NCBI RefSeq assembly: GCF_019059575.1
Contig: NW_024882031.1
Coordinates: 310,001-374,000 of the forward strand
Direction: 5' to 3'
Source of the DNA: Amphibalanus amphitrite
Lineage: Eukaryota > Arthropoda > Thecostraca > Balanomorpha > Balanidae
DNA length: 64,000 nt
The notes beneath the pieces were generated by a model, which saw nothing but the letters and a program-made list of their open reading frames with translations, was not told the DNA's origin and searched no databases. The position numbers were made by a program, and so were the translations under genes. Every line of letters begins with the position of its first letter. Position 1 is the stretch's first letter. Shown in pieces: positions 1-10,797 of this stretch.

Positions 1-2012
1 CCATTCCTATTTTATCATAATCCTTCAATAAACTGTAATGGCCATTCAGCGCAAGCAAGCAAACAAAACAACCCGTTTAGCGGCGACATCATCTTGGATA
101 AAAAAGCGACAGTCATGATTAGAATAGACTTGGCGCGAGGACAAATCGAGGGGTATAACTATATGTATCACATACCGAGTATTTTATTCCCATTTAGCGA
201 ATTAAGATTGGGGATCTTGTCCAACAAGTCAGCGGCCGTTCTAGACACAGAATAATGCTTTGTATTCGGTCACATCATTATCTGCAATAATTCGAAGCGA
301 TATTTAACCCTCGCCGGCCGAGAAGAAGGGGTGGATGCCGCCACCATGCATTTTTTGCGGTAGCTCAAAGCACACTGATGATAGAAGGCTGACATTTTAT
401 ATGCCTTACATTTCATTCAAGCCGGATCACTTGACATCAACCACGTTTTCAGGTCAGGTCACTTAACTATGACGTCTTAGGTAAACCTCTGCACGGTTGT
501 CGGTTATAAAATGATGCAATCCGCAATGCACTTTGTGTCGTATAAGCATAATGGGGAATTATGGAAACTGTTAATTTGGCATCGGAAATGATATGAAACT
601 ATACCTCAAGCACATGAAATCGTGACTTCATACATTCTTGGCAAGGTCTAATGCTTCACTTTTGCCTTGTTCACCTTGCGTGACATCATTTATGACGTCA
701 CTAGGGTCATAGGAGCGTTTCGTCAATAACTCCCGATCAAAATGAGCTAGCCAGTCGGGACAGCCATCAATGGACTTTGCAAGACTTTGTTATGCAACAT
801 GTCCTCCTTTCAACAGCTTCGTGACCTGCGTTGCCCTAACATGACATTGACCTCAGGTAAACATGCTAAATTGCTTCACCTAAACAAAAAAGCATATACC
901 TAAATCGACGCGTCTGAGAACAGAAAACACGATTGTATCGAAATGACGATAATGCGTCTAGTTATTTACCAAGAACCGATCAAATGCCTTGGGCCCTTGA
1001 CCTGCCCTAAGAGGTCGCTGATATTTTAAAATGGGGTGCCAGTCGCTGCGTCACGTAACGACGCAAGCGCTCGTTTTTTTTTCCCGCGAGGCTCTAGCAG
1101 CTAGCTCAATTATAGGAGCTAAACATGGGGTCGGGGAATCGCTCCCTTCTCAGTCACTATTTGGCCGGGATAGTATTTGCAATTATTGTTAAAATCTAGC
1201 ATTTTAAGATTTCAAATGACCCATTTTTTCCCGTCCAATTTTTCAATTCAAGGTCATAACATCAGGTTACGTCAAGTGACCTTACCTCAAGGAGAGTTCC
1301 TGTGCTCATCATATCTAAATACACCGACTAACCGATCGCTTCAGAACTTTCAGCGATTTTAATGGGCAACAGTATATGTATTTGAAACGTTTACTTTGCA
1401 AGTTTGACATTGTTGACAGAAAGGCCGGGTCAATTTTGAGATCGCTCAACGGCTCAAGTCAATGGGAGAAAACTGAACTGCGCTTTTTTGGACGGAACGC
1501 ATAATAAACACTCTGAAAACATGTGGTGCTTGATGAGATACAATACTGGATGAGAAAATTGTTTGTTTTGTTGGGGGCCATCTTTTCCGGTCTAAAAAGG
1601 CCCTTGCAGAGCTATGACATAACTATGCTGTGGTGTAGTGATTGGGTTGTGCGAGCCAGCGACAGTGATCTGCGGAAGCGAGACTGTTCCTGTGGGACGA
1701 TTGCCTTGTCGGGACGGTCCAGCCGTCTCCCAAACGGTCACCCGAAGAGGATTATGTGTCCTGGACTGGATCCGACATCAACTACAGGTTGGCTGGTGGG
1801 GTGACCTCCAGTCCAGAGGGGTAAGCATGAAGGCTAGGGGCGATGCGGATGGGTTTTTCCTGAGGATAGCGAGGACGGAAGGAATCTAGCACCCTTGAAC
1901 CTTCCTTATACCTACTGAATGTATCTCAGGCTGTTAAATCTCCTAAGCGTATTTTTTTTTCTCTACATCGTCAAGGTGTCATTAACAAAAATATGAAATT
2001 CGGGAGGATAAA
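1..2012. other. Non-coding AT-richer flank, probably ANKMY2 upstream intron
   Basis: No ORF here resembles a protein I know. Because the first ANKMY2 exon in the window begins in mid-codon at 6002, this stretch is either intron of that gene or lies upstream of an unseen exon. It holds a full CRE palindrome TGACGTCA at 693-700 and scattered AGGTCA/TGACCT hexamers, for example an overlapping pair at 451-461. The ankyrin-repeat exons expected upstream of 6002 are not recognisable here. Confidence 0.5.
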
Positions 2013-2185
2013 TTAACCAGCGCCCAGCTGGGGGTCCTGGATTTCCACGTCCTGCTGGGGGGGGGGGGGTGTTTGAACACCCCCCCTTCTAACTCGGCTC
2101 CTGGGCCACGTAGCGATACGCGGAAGGCGGCGTTCGAAAGAGCGTCAAAAATAATGAGGATTTCACTTCGGTCAATTTTTTGGTC

Positions 2186-2203
2186 AGGTCAAAGGTCAGG
2201 TCA
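2186..2203 (+). promoter_or_regulatory. Perfect DR1 nuclear-receptor-type site plus a third overlapping half-site
   Basis: The sequence AGGTCAAAGGTCA (2186-2198) is two perfect half-sites with a 1-nt spacer (DR1), the geometry bound by RXR/USP heterodimers and HNF4. A third AGGTCA overlaps it at 2198-2203, and another follows just downstream. It lies inside the TTAA-flanked element. Whether any receptor binds here is inference. Confidence 0.45.
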
Positions 2204-2529
2204 CCAGAGGTCATTGAAGGCAAAATTTCGCCGATTTCCAGGTCGAATGTCGACAATTTCCAAGAAGCCAACGCATAACTCGGGAACCAATAGAGCTACA
2301 GCGCCGCGGAAAATCGTATTCGATAGCCCTATTAACGCCCTTTCTGAGTAAATTTCTCAGATTTGACCTAACGTCAACGGTTTTGCCTGCAGGGGGCAAA
2401 AACTGCAAAAAATAGCCGATTTTTTCGGAAACCGTTTTTCTGCAATAACTTTTGACCCAAGCCTTCTACGAGCTTACTTTTACCGGCATCGTGTTCCTCT
2501 CGTCAAGACGCATCGAATGAACTATAACT

Positions 2530-2581
2530 TGACCTTGAAAGGTCAACTTGAAAATTTGACCTCAGGTCAAGGTCATGACCT
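2530..2581. promoter_or_regulatory. Six AGGTCA/TGACCT half-sites in 52 bp, including DR0 and IR0
   Basis: Half-sites sit at 2530, 2540, 2557, 2564, 2570 and 2576. Those at 2564 and 2570 form a direct repeat without spacer. Those at 2570 and 2576 form the perfect inverted repeat AGGTCATGACCT, the geometry of the palindromic thyroid-hormone response element. A similar cluster lies at 3020-3062, with one AGGTCA and four TGACCT. The motifs are visible directly; function is inferred. Confidence 0.45.
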
Positions 2582-3214
2582 GACCGGAAAGGGTCATGTT
2601 GCATATCAGTCGATCCGTATCGTCGAGCTGAACACATCTAAGGCGTTTTCATTGCTCTAGCATGCCTCTATCAAAAGTTATTTGCGAAAAACTGTTAGAT
2701 ACCATTCGTGACCTAAGATGACCTCAGGGCATAAACAGGGGTCACGGACACCATTTTCATGTTCAGTGTGTCTAAACCACTTGTAATTCAGTGTTTGGGA
2801 GTGTTTATAATGTCTTTCGTCCAAAAGAGGCGCATTTCAATTTTCTCCCATTGACTTATAATGGGGAGGTCGCAAAATTGACCTGACCTTAGGTCATCGA
2901 TATCAAAATTCTGAGATATACATTTTGTTCATGCTATTGCTCTTAGCAATCGCTGAAAGTTTCAAAGCGATCGGTCACTCGGTGTAGCTATGACAGACAT
3001 TGAAACTTTTTATGAGGTGAGGTCACTTCAAGTGACCTGGTGACCTGACCTTGAATGACCTTGGTCTGAAATTTTTACAACATGTGTAGAATTGATGTAT
3101 GATAAGGTGTACCAAAAACGGCCGTCGTTTTTGAGATATTCGCGAAAAACCACAAGGGGGGGGGGGGGGGGGGGGTGTTCAAACACCCCCCCCCCCCAGC
3201 AGGGCGCGGGTTAA

Positions 3215-6001
3215 ATGTAGAAATTGTGGCCAACAGAACATTATCAGTTGCGTTCAACATACTCGCAAGCATGTTCACACACCCAGCTTACATATGAGCC
3301 ATTATTTTTGATAGACATGCTTAAGTTATGAAATCATCTGAAGTGTTTGTCAAGTTCCACGATACGGATCTAATATCCTGCTATGCATTATGACTATTTC
3401 TGGTCAGGTCATGTCTTTGAACATAGGCCAAATTTTTCAAATGACCTTTAAAGATCAACTTTTGATTCATTCGAAGCGTTTTGATAAGAGGAACACGAGG
3501 GTGGTAAAATTAATTTCATGCAAGTTTTAAGCTAAAAACTTTTAAGAGTTTGTGGAAAAGCAATTGGTTTTCCCATAACACCGATGGTGGCAGTTGTTGT
3601 AATTTACATGCTAAGCCGTTGACCCTAATTAAATCTGACAATATTATTCAGGTTTCAGACATAGCGGTAAACGAGCTGATTGTTGTGTTAGGTTAGTCTC
3701 TTTCGGTCAATTTCAGAGTGGGAAGGATGATAGGAATTAGGGGGAGACAGGGGGCCTGGGCGGGAGTCCTGGACCTCATGCTCCGCTGGGGCCGAGCCCA
3801 TCACGTGGGTTGGATTGCCCTGACACATGGATAGCCCTGGGCGGTGTTTCACGGCCCCGCGCTGCAGCACGCTGCGCTGCGCTGCTGCATTGTTGCGGCG
3901 GTTGATATCAATTCGGCTCCACGCTAGCGTTGCGAGCCATAAACGCGGGAGCCAGGGGGGGCAGCTTGCCCCCCCCCCCTCCAACTCTGGGGCCGTGGGG
4001 GCGGTGCCCCCACAGCTTTGAGACGGAATACCACACTTTTTTGCAATGTTTTCTTTTTTGTTGAAAAAGCTGAGGGATGAAAAATAAGTGGCCTAAAACC
4101 GGTGAGAAAACTAGATTTGGGGGGACCCTAGGTTGATCTCTATTATGGTGTGCCCCCAGTCTGAAAGTAGTTCCCGCGTTCCTGTTGCGAGCTTCCGAGT
4201 CTGTTGATGTTTCCATGGAAATTGGAAACCCAATGCACCGGTGCGCGCAACGCACCCTGTCTAAGCAAAATTTTACCATCGATGACCTCTAGTGACATGA
4301 CCGCTGGCTATGACCCGATCCAAAATTGGCTGAAGTATTTTTTCTTCTTTTTGCTACTTTTGACGCTACTTCGAATACCACTTAAATGCCCAAAGCTGAG
4401 TTATAAGAATGATGCTATTGCTCAATCCCCATTTCCCCTCCAACAGGGCGTGAGAGTCAAGGCATTCCTGTGGGGCACGGGCTAACAATGACTATCTCAT
4501 AATCATTGTGGCCATGAACATCTACTGCCATTCTTTAACACCGGTTTCGCTGCGCTGAGCGGTGGCCGTCCCGTTTGTTGGATTCTACAGCTGGCTGGTG
4601 GAAAGCGTTACCGGCCGCCCGTCTACCGCCCGCGGGCCGGACCGAGCGGTCCCGCTGACCCTACCTGACCTGAGCCCGGCGCGATATGGGACAGGCAGAC
4701 GGGGGTTCGGCTCAGCGAAGGCAGCGCCCACTGGTGCTGGGGACTTTTTTAATAGACCTACTGTACGTGCGACTGGTCCGTGTTTAACAAACAGTTTTCC
4801 CTTTTCGACGCATTGCTTTTCAAAGTTAAAGCTTGATATTTGCTTGTGTCTGCGGCAATTGATGTGCAGGGCTTATCTCAATTGTGGCATGTCTTTAGTT
4901 TGACCTCAGAATTAGATGGTGCATCATAGGACGAAATTTTCATCGCTTTATCATAGTGATGTCCGCCATCGTCAGTTCCTGTCGGGCTAGTTACGGCAGG
5001 GCGGTCGGTGTCGATATTGGACGTCGGACTTGGGGACAGGTGGGTTGGGTAGCATTCTGTTGATGACAACCCGCCCACCTCTCTTTTTTTTTGTCCTGAG
5101 GTGATTCGACTGTTCTTCCCAATTTTCATTGATAACGCTCATAAATGATGCGCTGGTCATCATAATCAACATCTCTCTAAAATCGATGTTAGTGTCACAC
5201 GATGTGAGTGAGGCACGTCTATCTGCCCATTCCGCCCGCCCACATTCCTGTAATCCCGTCAACATTCACATTCCCGTAGTTCACCATCCTGCTATCAAGC
5301 CCATCCACCGGCTCCACCCCCGTCCACTGACAGCAGTGCGCTCCTCCCCCACCGTCCCTCCCCCTCCCACAGTGGGGAACGGTCGACCAGAGCATGCAGA
5401 TCCATCGATCTATTGGGACAGGATGGGGCCGGGCGGGGCTGGGGAAGAGCACACATGACCGAGGGAGGTACTGGGCGGGGCGGGCGGCAGCGGGGGAGGG
5501 GCGGGCGCCCCGACACAGCTCGGCAATGTCGCAGATTGCCGGTGACTCCCTGAGGGACCGTCGTGAGGGAGGGGTGATCCTGTTACGGGAACGATCGGGC
5601 CGCCGCCGGACAGGCAGTGGTGGGTGGATTGGGATTAGCTATTGGACGTTTGATGGGACACTGGTTAATAGAGTTATGTTGACCGTCTTACTTTTGTGCT
5701 GGATAAGAATGTTGCTCATCTCTAGTCACGGTCATCAAAAAGTTTCACACGGAAACTTTTTGCGGGCTCACTTTTAAGTTTCGAGATTTTTTTTCTTTGA
5801 ACGATGCCCATTAATTACTACCAAACTTGTGTGAACCGAGCAGCTTTGTATTTTCCGCCTGTTTGCATGTAAGTAATACTTTCAATGTCTTTAGAACTTA
5901 TCCGTTCATTTTATTCGTCCGCTTACAGTAAAATTGTGCTTCGTTCATTGAACAGACGTTCCCTCGATCTTCCATTGACAGCCTCTCTCCCTTCCGTCTA
6001 G
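3215..6001. other. Non-coding interval upstream of the first visible ANKMY2 exon
   Basis: No supported gene. At about 3940-4140 there are long C and G runs followed by text resembling the interior of the hAT MITE at 10316-10797 (a match around AAAATAAGTGGCC at 4080), possibly a diverged relative. The stretch 4560-4760 and 5220-5640 is GC-rich with overlapping low-complexity frames that I do not believe. The last bases form a normal 3' splice region (pyrimidines, then TAG at 5999-6001). Confidence 0.45.
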
Positions 6002-6141
6002 GTAACCACCGTGTGGTGGCGCTGATAAACAACTTCATCCCCCGGGAGCTGATTGACTACTACACGGTGGCGCGGGGCCAGGAGACGGAGCCCAAATTGC
6101 TGCCCTCGTTGGCGGCGCCCACACACCACCTCCTCATGCAG
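6002..6141 (+). CDS. ANKMY2: ANKMY2 orthologue, penultimate coding exon (partial gene)
   Basis: This 140-nt exon begins with two bases of a split codon (xGT, glycine if the previous base is G) after an AG acceptor and ends CAG before a GTCAGA donor. It encodes 46 residues including VVALINNFIPRELIDYYT, then EPKLLPSLAAPTHH. These match the segment just after the ankyrin repeats of ANKMY2, where the vertebrate protein reads INNFFPRERLDYYT and EPKLPPKLAGPLH. ANKMY2 is a cytosolic ankyrin/MYND protein linked in vertebrates to ciliary Hedgehog signalling and trafficking of adenylyl cyclases. The ankyrin exons must lie to the left of the window, so the gene is truncated here. Confidence 0.9.
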
Positions 6142-6499
6142 GTCAGAACTTATCACAAACAGTCGTGTAATAATCGAACCGGACAGCTGAGATGGAAGGA
6201 GTGTGTTTATGACGCAAAATAGTCGATAATAGGATAGCACTTGGTCATCAGGATATTCCTGGAGATAATCGATCAGGTGCATATCTGAGTTCCAAGACAA
6301 AGCTCGCGAAATAATGTTAGCTGGCGAAACCAATATTATGCAGCATACAGTTAACAAATAGTAGTCGCTAGGTACTTCCTTTGAAGTGCACCAACTCGCG
6401 ACCTATGGTGGTCGACTGGCCTTACCGTCCGGCGTGTGCTGCGGACTGATCGCTCCTCTCACCTCTGCTCCATACTGACCATTCCCTTCCGATCGCCAG
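6142..6499 (+). other. Intron between the last two ANKMY2 exons
   Basis: A 358-nt phase-0 intron, GTCAGA at the 5' end and CGCCAG at the 3' end with a pyrimidine-rich stretch (about 6440-6495). No other feature is seen inside it. Confidence 0.85.
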
Positions 6500-7399
6500 G
6501 TGAATCTGCACCCTGTACACATCGTCAACGTGCTCCGTCAGTCGGCCCAGCTCTTCAGCCACCTGACACGCGTCTCACGGGTCCTGGAGCTCATTAGCGA
6601 ACGCGAGGTGCGCAAACCCTCGGGCGGGAACGACGTGCTGGCCGTCAAGGCACACTACCTCTCCTGTGTTCTACGCTCGCTCGACGAGGCACGGCGGGCC
6701 GAGCTGAAGAAGCTGGGCAGCGGGGAGGGCGAGGTGACCGAGGTCGACCAGAAGGAGCTGGCAGAAAAGGTGTACAGCCACATGAGCCGCGCCTGGCTCC
6801 GCTGTAACGACTCCATGGTGGAGGAGTACCAGGAAAACTACCTGCGCGGCTGTATCAAGAGCTTCCCGTGTCGCGAGACGCCGCTCTTTCAGCAGCTGGT
6901 GGCGAATCTGGCGCGCGCGCCGCCGGCGGCCGTAGAGACCAGCGCGCTGGGTCTCCTCTCGGCGGCCATCAACGGCCAGCGCGCCTTCCAGGACGAGAAA
7001 CAGTGCTTCGCGTGCGGCGAGGAAGGCGCCACCAAGCGGTGCGCGCAGTGCCGCGGCGTGCAGTACTGCGGTCGGGAGTGTCAGCGCGTGCACTGGTTCA
7101 CACATAAAAAGTTCTGCGCGGTGCTGAAGCAGCGAGTGATCGAACAGGAGCGGCGGGCGGCGGCGGCGGCGGCTGCTGAGGCTGCTGCCACGGCCGGCGG
7201 GGAGGCGGCAGCGCTGCCGGCCGCAGACGGGGCGGCCACCGTGCCCGAGGGCGAAGACGATGACCCCGGGCAGGGGCCGGCGCAGGCCGCCGGGCAGGGA
7301 GCGGCACAGGACGCCGGGCATGGAGCGGCACAGGCCGCCGGGCAGGGAGCGGCACAGGACGCTCCTCTGAACCAGCCTGTCGCCGGTGAGGCCCGGTAG
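6500..7399 (+). CDS. ANKMY2: ANKMY2 orthologue, last coding exon with MYND zinc finger
   Basis: A single 900-nt exon of 299 residues plus TAG stop, joined in phase 0 to the exon at 6002-6141. It opens VNLHPVHIVNVL, equivalent to TNLHPVKIVMLV of vertebrate ANKMY2, and has the conserved ALGLLSAAINGQ..F stretch before the finger. The MYND finger (7004-7116) shows the full C-x2-C...C-x2-C...YC-x3-C...HWFTH-x3-C ligand pattern. MYND fingers bind proline-rich partner peptides. After the finger comes an alanine-rich, then acidic, then repetitive tail (see 7268-7363), where vertebrate proteins have a different, acidic tail. Reading frame, splice sites and domain order agree, so identity is firm. Confidence 0.93.
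   Translation: MNLHPVHIVNVLRQSAQLFSHLTRVSRVLELISEREVRKPSGGNDVLAVKAHYLSCVLRSLDEARRAELKKLGSGEGEVTEVDQKELAEKVYSHMSRAWLRCNDSMVEEYQENYLRGCIKSFPCRETPLFQQLVANLARAPPAAVETSALGLLSAAINGQRAFQDEKQCFACGEEGATKRCAQCRGVQYCGRECQRVHWFTHKKFCAVLKQRVIEQERRAAAAAAAEAAATAGGEAAALPAADGAATVPEGEDDDPGQGPAQAAGQGAAQDAGHGAAQAAGQGAAQDAPLNQPVAGEAR
7268..7363 (+). repeat. Four 24-nt coding repeats in the ANKMY2 tail
   Basis: Four in-frame copies of a 24-nt unit encode the octapeptides GQGPAQAA, GQGAAQDA, GHGAAQAA and GQGAAQDA. Copies 2 and 4 are nearly identical in DNA, which suggests recent slippage or unequal exchange. The repeats are at the very C-terminus, outside the MYND fold, and their copy number is likely to be polymorphic. 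Confidence 0.85.
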
Positions 7400-8800
7400 T
7401 GTGTCCAGGACTGGACGGTGTCATTTCGTTGTAATGTGTCAGTGTCATCTGTGTGCGGCGCGATCTGCACTCAGTGTTTGATGGTAAAACCGGTACGTGC
7501 GAGCAGAGATATTGTGACCGGCCATATTTCATGTGTCAACACTTCCAAGCGGAATTGTCAGGCTGTTGTGATGGTCACTAAAAATGCAGCCAAAGTTCTA
7601 GAAGCGGCATTTGACAACGTGGGGCATCCTGCGTGGCTTCCTGAACGCTGCGACTGAACCATGTGAATGTGCTGATTGTGTCACGCTTGATGTTCGTATG
7701 TGTAAAGAGCGCAGAGGTGCGTGCCTGCCGAGTATATGTAGGTCGAAGTCAGCACCCGCGATGATCTTCAGAACTGACTTACCAGTGACCGTGCTAGGGA
7801 AAATGACAGATTCGTGCTGTTGTTCCCGGCATTTGCGGGTCATTCACCTGCCCGTACTTGTATGTAGACCGGCCAACTGCAATATACGGTCACCCATTCG
7901 TTGTGAAATGTGTCTTTGATGCAGTCAGGCACGTACAGCATAGAGCATGCATTTGGATGATCGTCTCCTACGCTACTCGGGGGATGTGAGCTTATTTGAA
8001 CTGGGAACTCTCCTCAAACGCAAGATGAGCTTCCTACACAGCGCGCGCGCATCCCCTGCCAAGACTGGGGTAACCCAGGATCCCGAATCAGCGTTTGCCG
8101 TCAACATGAGCCATTTACGAACTGCCGAGTGCTAAATATATCGACCTCCGGCTCTGTTTGGAACCGTTGTCAATCACCTAATGCCGGCAATGATCTCGGA
8201 CCTAGTTAGCCGGAGTTCAGTGATAACGGATCTCAGCGGACAATCGACTACGGAAAATCCACGCAGAGTGCGGAAAATGTTTTAAACGCTGCGACGGTTA
8301 GCGTTCTCCGCAGCGGTATTCATTAAAGGCAACCTTGCTTTTCAAGCCATCGCGGCCGGCGGCTTACATCAAAGACAACCCTATCGTACCACGTCCACAA
8401 TCGATGCAATACAGTTACAACAGCTTCCATTTTTTTTTGCTCCTCGTTCCGTCAATTCTATAGGTAGGAACCGTAAGCTACGCTCCCTTTCGAGGCCAAG
8501 GTTGAACCATTGAGTTTCATCAACAACTGATAATGGAATCGCTGGACTTGGGTATACCGTAACTGAGTCTGATTCAGCTCACGGATAGCTTACGGTCACC
8601 ATTTAACGCCACGCTCCTCTCGAACAAACAACGATACACAATGCACGAATGGCACATGGATATATATTTCCTACAATCGACTATCGTACTCAGGTATAAT
8701 GCAATTCGAAGTACAGACAACACATAGACTGCGCGGTGACACGCACTCAACAAAGAAAACAACGTCTTCACCACCACGCGGGCCACACTAAAAACAATGA
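7400..8800 (+). other. ANKMY2 3' UTR and intergenic sequence
   Basis: No gene recognised. The 3' UTR should start at 7400. I see no AATAAA close by; a single ATTAAA at 8322-8327 is a weak candidate poly(A) signal. The interval runs into the GC-rich block at about 8.8 kb. Confidence 0.4.
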
Positions 8801-9720
8801 CCTCTCTCCCACACACACAGCGCGCCGAATGAACTGATTTCGCGCGGAGTCGCCGCCGACTCCCGCTGTACGGCCCCGTCATGGCGGCCGGTCGCGCGCC
8901 AAAGTACACCCCGCCGCCGAGACACACCGCGGCGCCCCGCGCGCGCGCAAATTGTCCACCGAAGCTCATCACCACAAAAATAGCAGCAGCGGGTCGGCAG
9001 TAGCGCGCGCCACCCGCACACATACACACAGGCTCACACATCGGCGACACAACTCAGCATTACACCGTGCCCCCGGTCACTCTCCCCACCCATCACACAC
9101 GGTAATGCCAGGCTGAGCAAACGGGGCGCCCGCCGAGCGGGGGCGGGGCAGGGGGGCGGGACGGGGCGGGCCGCTAGCGAGATCAGGGCCCGACGCCCGG
9201 CCTATGTACACGGGGCCTCTCACTGACGGAATGCTCATAATACTGACGCGTCGGATGGCCGGCCGGACGGCGCGCACGGCGGCGGCCGCCCGGCCGGCTG
9301 ACGTCATGAGAAGAGATAAAATAGGGCGAGAGAGGGTGAGGGAACGGGAGGGGACGGGCAGCGGGAGGGACGCACCCCGGGATGAGACACAACGCACGAG
9401 CGAAATACGTAATGCACTTATGGAATATCATGCACGAGCCAGGCGCTGCGCGCGGCCGGCGCACGCGGGCCCATCGCTCATAAAATAGCAGCTTTGTACA
9501 CAGAACACTTGTGCGGCGCCCTTGTCGATTGGTCGCTGCGCGCGAGCCGGCTGGCCGCGCCCCGCCTACGCTACCGTCCCGCGCCGCTGCGCCACCGGGC
9601 GCGCCCACTCTATGTACACTAGCGCCACGCAGCGGCGCGCGGCAGAGTCAATAGGTATCACATGGGACGCGCTGCGCCGCGGCTGGCCACAGCGCCACGT
9701 GCGGCCGTCTGCCACAGTTC
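8800..9720. promoter_or_regulatory. CpG-island-like block between two convergent genes
   Basis: This roughly 0.9-kb block is sharply richer in G+C and CpG than its flanks, with many GCGCGC and GGCCGG runs and a complete CRE palindrome TGACGTCA at 9299-9306. It lies between the 3' ends of ANKMY2 (+) and the E-protein gene (-), where no promoter is expected for either gene. The open frames across it are composition artefacts. It may be an orphan promoter for a non-coding or antisense RNA, or only a GC-rich patch. Confidence 0.35.
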
Positions 9721-10095
9721 GGGTGTCACTGGCTGCCGTTAGGTGTCGCTACTGTTGATGCTGTAAGGAGTGCGAGGGCACCGCGCCCTGAAAACAAAGA
9801 CGAATGTCTGTCAGTGAGAAAGGAATTCGCCCAGGTCACCGTACCATGACGAATCAACTGAGCCGACTAACGGCATTACCTTCACATCCAAAAAAATCCG
9901 TCTTATTTATGGGAGGAGCTCGAAGGTCCCACGAAAATTATATCCGAATACAATCACCGGAAAATGCGCAGACGTTTGAGTCACAGCGCTATTACCATTC
10001 GAGACACTCCCTGCAGTCCAGTTCTAGAAGTAGCCCAACTTGGTTATCATGCAGTAACAAGTAAAAAGAAAAGAAAGAAAAAAGAAGATATCGTA

Positions 10096-10250
10096 CTAGG
10101 TGCTACGTACGGCGTGGCTGACGTTGGTCACGTTCATGTTGAAGGGGATGCCGGCGCCGGCGGCGGCCGGGTGGAGGTGGTGAGGGATGTCGTCCCCCTT
10201 CTCCTCCTCCCGCCGCTTCAGGCAGGCCGCCTTCGGGTTCAGGTTACGCT
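10096..10250 (-). CDS. da: E-protein (daughterless/TCF) terminal coding exon
   Basis: The exon follows a TCCGCAG acceptor and begins with two bases that complete GAG. It encodes RNLNPKAACLKRREEEK, the hallmark sequence that directly follows helix 2 in all class I bHLH E proteins. A short species-specific tail ends NVSHAVRST and the TAG at 10096-10098. Both alternative HLH exons (15077-15222 and 15291-15436) end in phase to splice here. The tail of about 33 residues after EEEK is shorter than in Drosophila Da. No clear poly(A) signal is seen just downstream. Confidence 0.93.
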
Positions 10251-10315
10251 CTGCGGAGAGAGGAGGGGACGGGCCGTGTCAGCGGGGTGGGACCGACACT
10301 ACGGTGCACACTGCA

Positions 10316-10797
10316 CAGGCGCGGATACAAGGGGGGGGGGCCATGGGGGCCATGGCCCCCCCCCTTGGCCGGTTTTTTTCAAAAATAAAATAAAAAGTTA
10401 AAAAGTTAAAAAGCTGAAAAGGGGGCCTCCTGAAAATAAAGTGGCCGAAATCCGATGAGTTTTTTTTTTTAACCTACCCACTTAGTTATTTCTTAGAAGA
10501 CTAGCTGAGAAGACTTCTTTGTTAGAAGATTGGTAAAGCTTTTCATAACTTGGAGGTCTCTTATACTCACAGAGATGACCACTTTTACAGGGCCTCCTAA
10601 CCTGCACAGAGGGCCTCCAAGCCTGCACAGATGTTGAGATGTTGCCTGAACAGCTAGATAAGCTCAATAGACGCAGTTTTTTTTGGGGGGGGGCCAACAA
10701 GTGGGAAGATGGGGCCTCCAACAGGTGGGATTATGGGGGGGGGGGCCTCCTGGTTTCTAATGGCCCCTCCCTTGGAGATTTTCTGGATCCGCCCCTG
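10316..10797 (+). mobile_element. hAT-type MITE, copy 1, in the last E-protein intron
   Basis: This 482-bp element is flanked by perfect 8-bp target duplications ACACTGCA (10308-10315 and 10798-10805). Its ends are inverted: CAGGCGCGGATACAAG on the left, and CAGGGGCGGATCCAGA read inward from the right. An 8-bp duplication with CAG-starting ends is typical of the hAT superfamily. It has no transposase; the small frames inside are not conserved proteins. Near the left end are a G run, a CCATGG palindrome and a C run. A second, inverted copy lies at 60222-60700. Confidence 0.88.

Larger units (their letters stand above)
2013..3214. mobile_element. Candidate piggyBac-like non-autonomous element with TTAA flanks
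   Basis: TTAA lies at both ends (2013-2016 and 3211-3214). The termini between them are inverted: the left starts CCAGCGCCCAGCTGGGG and the right, read inward on the other strand, starts CCCGCGCCCTGCTGGGG. Next to each end lies a long G run, then TGTTTGAACA, then a C run, in opposite orientation at the two sides. TTAA target duplication with CC-starting ends is the piggyBac pattern. There is no transposase ORF, so the element would be non-autonomous. The interior (1194 bp) carries about twenty AGGTCA/TGACCT hexamers. The terminal repeats are short and imperfect, so family assignment is tentative. Confidence 0.5.

Noticed and set aside
1620-1760. Possible tRNA-derived SINE head (GTGTAGTGATTGGGTT with a B-box-like GCGAGACT)
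   Set aside because: The B box is too degenerate and no cloverleaf can be drawn; not enough to call.
10482-10721. 79-codon frame shared by both hAT MITE copies
   Set aside because: Present in both copies only because the copies are nearly identical; no transposase-like features.
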